A DNA stretch of 60,000 bases, taken from Cryptomeria japonica (Eukaryota > Streptophyta > Pinopsida > Cupressales > Cupressaceae). Within the stretch, counting starts at the first letter, position 1. The number at the start of each line of letters is the position of its first letter. The position numbers and the translations under genes are program-made. This document shows, in pieces, positions 57,774-60,000 of this stretch. The stretch spans positions 337,084,002 through 337,144,001 of the forward strand of contig NC_081414.1 in assembly GCF_030272615.1 (NCBI RefSeq). The letters are read 5' to 3'. Below the pieces are notes generated by a model. It searched no databases and was not told where the DNA came from. It saw only the letters and a list, made by a program, of their open reading frames with translations.

Positions 57774-59549
57774 TGTGGAGCATAAAAATGGAACCAAGTA
57801 ACTAAGACCTAATCCCACTCTCATGTACACATTTGAATACAAAAGAGCCTAGGGAGATATCTCACTTTGACTACTTCTTGTGAGAGAAAGAGAGAGTCAA
57901 GGAATATCTCTTAGGGTTTCTATTCCTTTGCTATAATGTAGAGGAGATGTGCAAGAATGCAATGATCAACTTATGATGGTAAAATTTGGAACTAAGATCA
58001 CCTCAAGTAGGTTAAGACCACTAATTAACCAACACATTAAAAGGAGGACGAACCTTCAATAGATCAAACCTCAATTCTATTAGGCAGAGAGTTGAATGCT
58101 AATCGAGGTCCTACTTCCCCTTATGTTTGAGGTTGTGTAATTTTTGAATTAGGTTTGGAAATTGCAAACACTAAATCTATTGAAATGAAATGGTAAAAAC
58201 ATAGTGTTCCCTAAATCAAACGGAGCCATAAGATAAAAGCTAGGCTACAGAGGAGAATCAAAGTCCACACCTAAAAAATTAGAAAAAAATGTTGGGACGA
58301 TGTGTTCGGACCAGGTAGTAGTGCCCTAGTCCTCTTCTAGTGCCCTAGTCTTGGGAGGTCTTTAGAAGATCTACAAAAGGTAGTTCACTTTGTCTCGGTT
58401 TCCTCTGCCCTTTCCATCCATGTATGACTCCTAAATCTACAACTTACACACCAAAAGAAGGGAAATTGTGTTGTGGGTGTCTATATAGGGCTTTTCTTTG
58501 GTCAAAACCCTTGTTTTGGTTATTTCCACCTCCATAAATAGTTGATAATGTATTGAAAATGTGTGTGCAATAATCTTGTGTGTATGCAAGATCCTAAATG
58601 AACAAGAAAGTATGTCTAGAGTTCTACCCTATGCTTTGGAGAGTAAACCCTAAATGAGTGTAAATGTAAATGTAAATGCTTCAAATCAAAAATGCTACAA
58701 TGGATCTAAAGAATGAATGTAAATCTAAAAATGAATGTCATGAAGCTCATACAAGGACATGAAAATAACATGAAACCATACCAAACCCTAAGGAAGAGTT
58801 ACAAGCCAATCAACAGTCGGTGATCTCCTATTACTCTTCAATGTCTTCAAAGCTCCTATTGGTGATGAAAATAGTTGATGTAGAATTGATAAATGCTTGA
58901 TGATTTGTTGATGAAGAATCCACATAACCTTCACTTTCACTTCATATGAGGCTCCTTCCAAAAAATTTTGATGATGGATTGAATTTGATGCCTCAAATGA
59001 GGAAAGGAAAGGCTATATGTATGAAACCCTAACATTTTTTTGGGTCATAGGCCGACCTAGAAATGGTATTTTTTACCAATTTCTTGGATTTGAATATTAA
59101 AATACCACCAAAACATGCTCCCAAAATTCAGGGAGAAAAAGTCACGACTAGGTAGGTAGCTACCTAGTCTGAATGCATGATCTGACCAACTTTTCTCCAA
59201 ATTTTTGGGGAAGCAAGATATTGTGATTTTAGAGACAATTCCAAGAGTATGTGGAAATTTGAGGCATCTAGATATGCAAAATCGGGACATGAAGGTCAAA
59301 ATAAGACATAATTAGGGTATTTGATGAAATGATTAATTGGAAGAACAAAATAACAAGTGGCACACTTAGGGTAAAGGGCCCAATTGTATGATGTGTAGAG
59401 GGATAAAGAAGACTTTAGATTTAATTAAATTAATTAATTAAATTCTTAAAGGGAATTTGAAATGCAAAATGAAAACACACCAAGGCGGGGGCTAACCTAG
59501 GCGTGGAATTGTACCACCCAATTAAGGGTGTACAATTTATGACGCTACA
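57774..59549 (-). repeat. Element H 5' LTR
   Basis: It starts TGTGGAGCATAAAAATGG and ends ATGACGCTACA on the plus strand, about 1,776 bp. The end resembles that of element E (ATGACACTACA). A minus-strand CCTATATAGACACC near 58480 may be a TATA box. A palindrome, ACTAGGTAG/CTACCTAGT, stands at 59147-59168. Confidence 0.7.
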
Positions 59550-60000
59550 CAATGAAACCAACACTGCACAAACCAAATGAATATTTCCTCCAAGATGCAG
59601 CACTTGAATCAACATAGCAGAGAACCATCAAGCATTCTCCAAACCAATTCTAACAGATAACCTCACTGTAAGAAACAATAACAATCAGCTCTACTATCTG
59701 AGCAAAAATGGACCCCAAAACTGGATAGTGCAATATACATAGATCACAAACATTATAACTATAACCACAATACATAACATTTACAAATCGAAGGAGTGCA
59801 AAGCATTCTTCCACTGTGACAATAAATACTAGATTTCTTGCATATTGAAACTTTCACTTCACCAACCTTCTTTAAACACCTAATACATAGTCAACATCAA
59901 CACTAGATCACACAAAACATCAGAACACTCACTTCCAGACTATCCACAACACACAATGACATCAATGAAAACACTAGATAGGTTGACATCAATGACAACA
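59550..60000. repeat. Probable copia-type LTR fragment hosting element H
   Basis: No coding signal is seen. The last bases, TTGACATCAATGACAACA, match the U3 end of the Copia-B LTR (9116-9133 and 47152-47169), so this is probably part of another copy of that LTR type. The rest is too diverged to align by eye. Its continuation lies outside the window. Confidence 0.4.

Larger units (their letters stand above)
51111..59549 (-). mobile_element. Element H, gypsy-like element with protease, discontinuous
   Basis: Element H comprises 51111-51659 and 55173-59549 on the minus strand. Its 5' LTR is 57774-59549. A leader and a coding region follow leftward. A LINE (51660-55172) interrupts the coding region, and Copia-A interrupts it further left. 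The protease region and the LTR end resemble element E, so it seems to be a relative. No RT or integrase is visible in the part within the window. Its other LTR should lie beyond the 5' end of Copia-A, outside the window. Confidence 0.75.

Overview
The window is plant nuclear heterochromatin-type DNA made almost entirely of transposable elements inserted inside one another. I found no host protein gene, rRNA or tRNA gene. A seed plant with a very large genome, perhaps a conifer or other gymnosperm, is my best guess. It rests only on the repeat content (Ty1/copia and Ty3/gypsy LTR elements with plant initiator-Met primer sites, a plant non-LTR element, a large AT-rich satellite-bearing element) and on the heavy decay of most copies. 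The species cannot be read from the sequence.

Layout from the outside inward. The right edge (59550-60000) looks like part of an old copia-type LTR. Into it went element H (51111-51659 and 55173-59549, minus strand), a gypsy-like element with protease and no visible reverse transcriptase. H was then hit by a 5'-truncated LINE (51660-55172, minus) and by Copia-A (plus strand; its 5' LTR lies left of the window; pieces 1-901, 7675-7909 and 47209-51110). Copia-A was hit twice. Copia-C (902-7674, minus) is structurally complete with target duplication GTTGT. Copia-B (7910-47208, minus) is flanked by GAACA/GAGCA. Copia-B was itself hit twice: by element D (12478-36409), a terminal-inverted-repeat element, and by element E (37862-46148, minus, duplication GGAAC), an 8.3 kb gypsy-like gag-protease element without reverse transcriptase. 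E carries a solo LTR (40202-40798, duplication GTAGG).

Element D is the most unusual object. Its ends are inverted repeats starting TGGGTATGTGCA. Inside come pyrimidine-rich tracts, a 4.2 kb block I could not identify, and a satellite array made of about 19-base arms that alternate in orientation (18278-19922 and 32505-34130). The array was split by Copia-F (19923-32504, plus strand, duplication AGGAC). The right LTR of Copia-F was split by element G (27522-32419, minus, duplication GTAGA), a compact 4.9 kb gag-protease element.

The deepest chain is old LTR > H > Copia-A > Copia-B > D > Copia-F > G. Most junctions are supported by target duplications, by coding frames that resume across the insert, or by LTR sequence that resumes on the far side. 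Nothing here forms a working pathway. The copia elements have the usual gag-protease-integrase-reverse transcriptase-RNase H order but carry stops and frameshifts. E, G and H would need enzymes from other elements to move.
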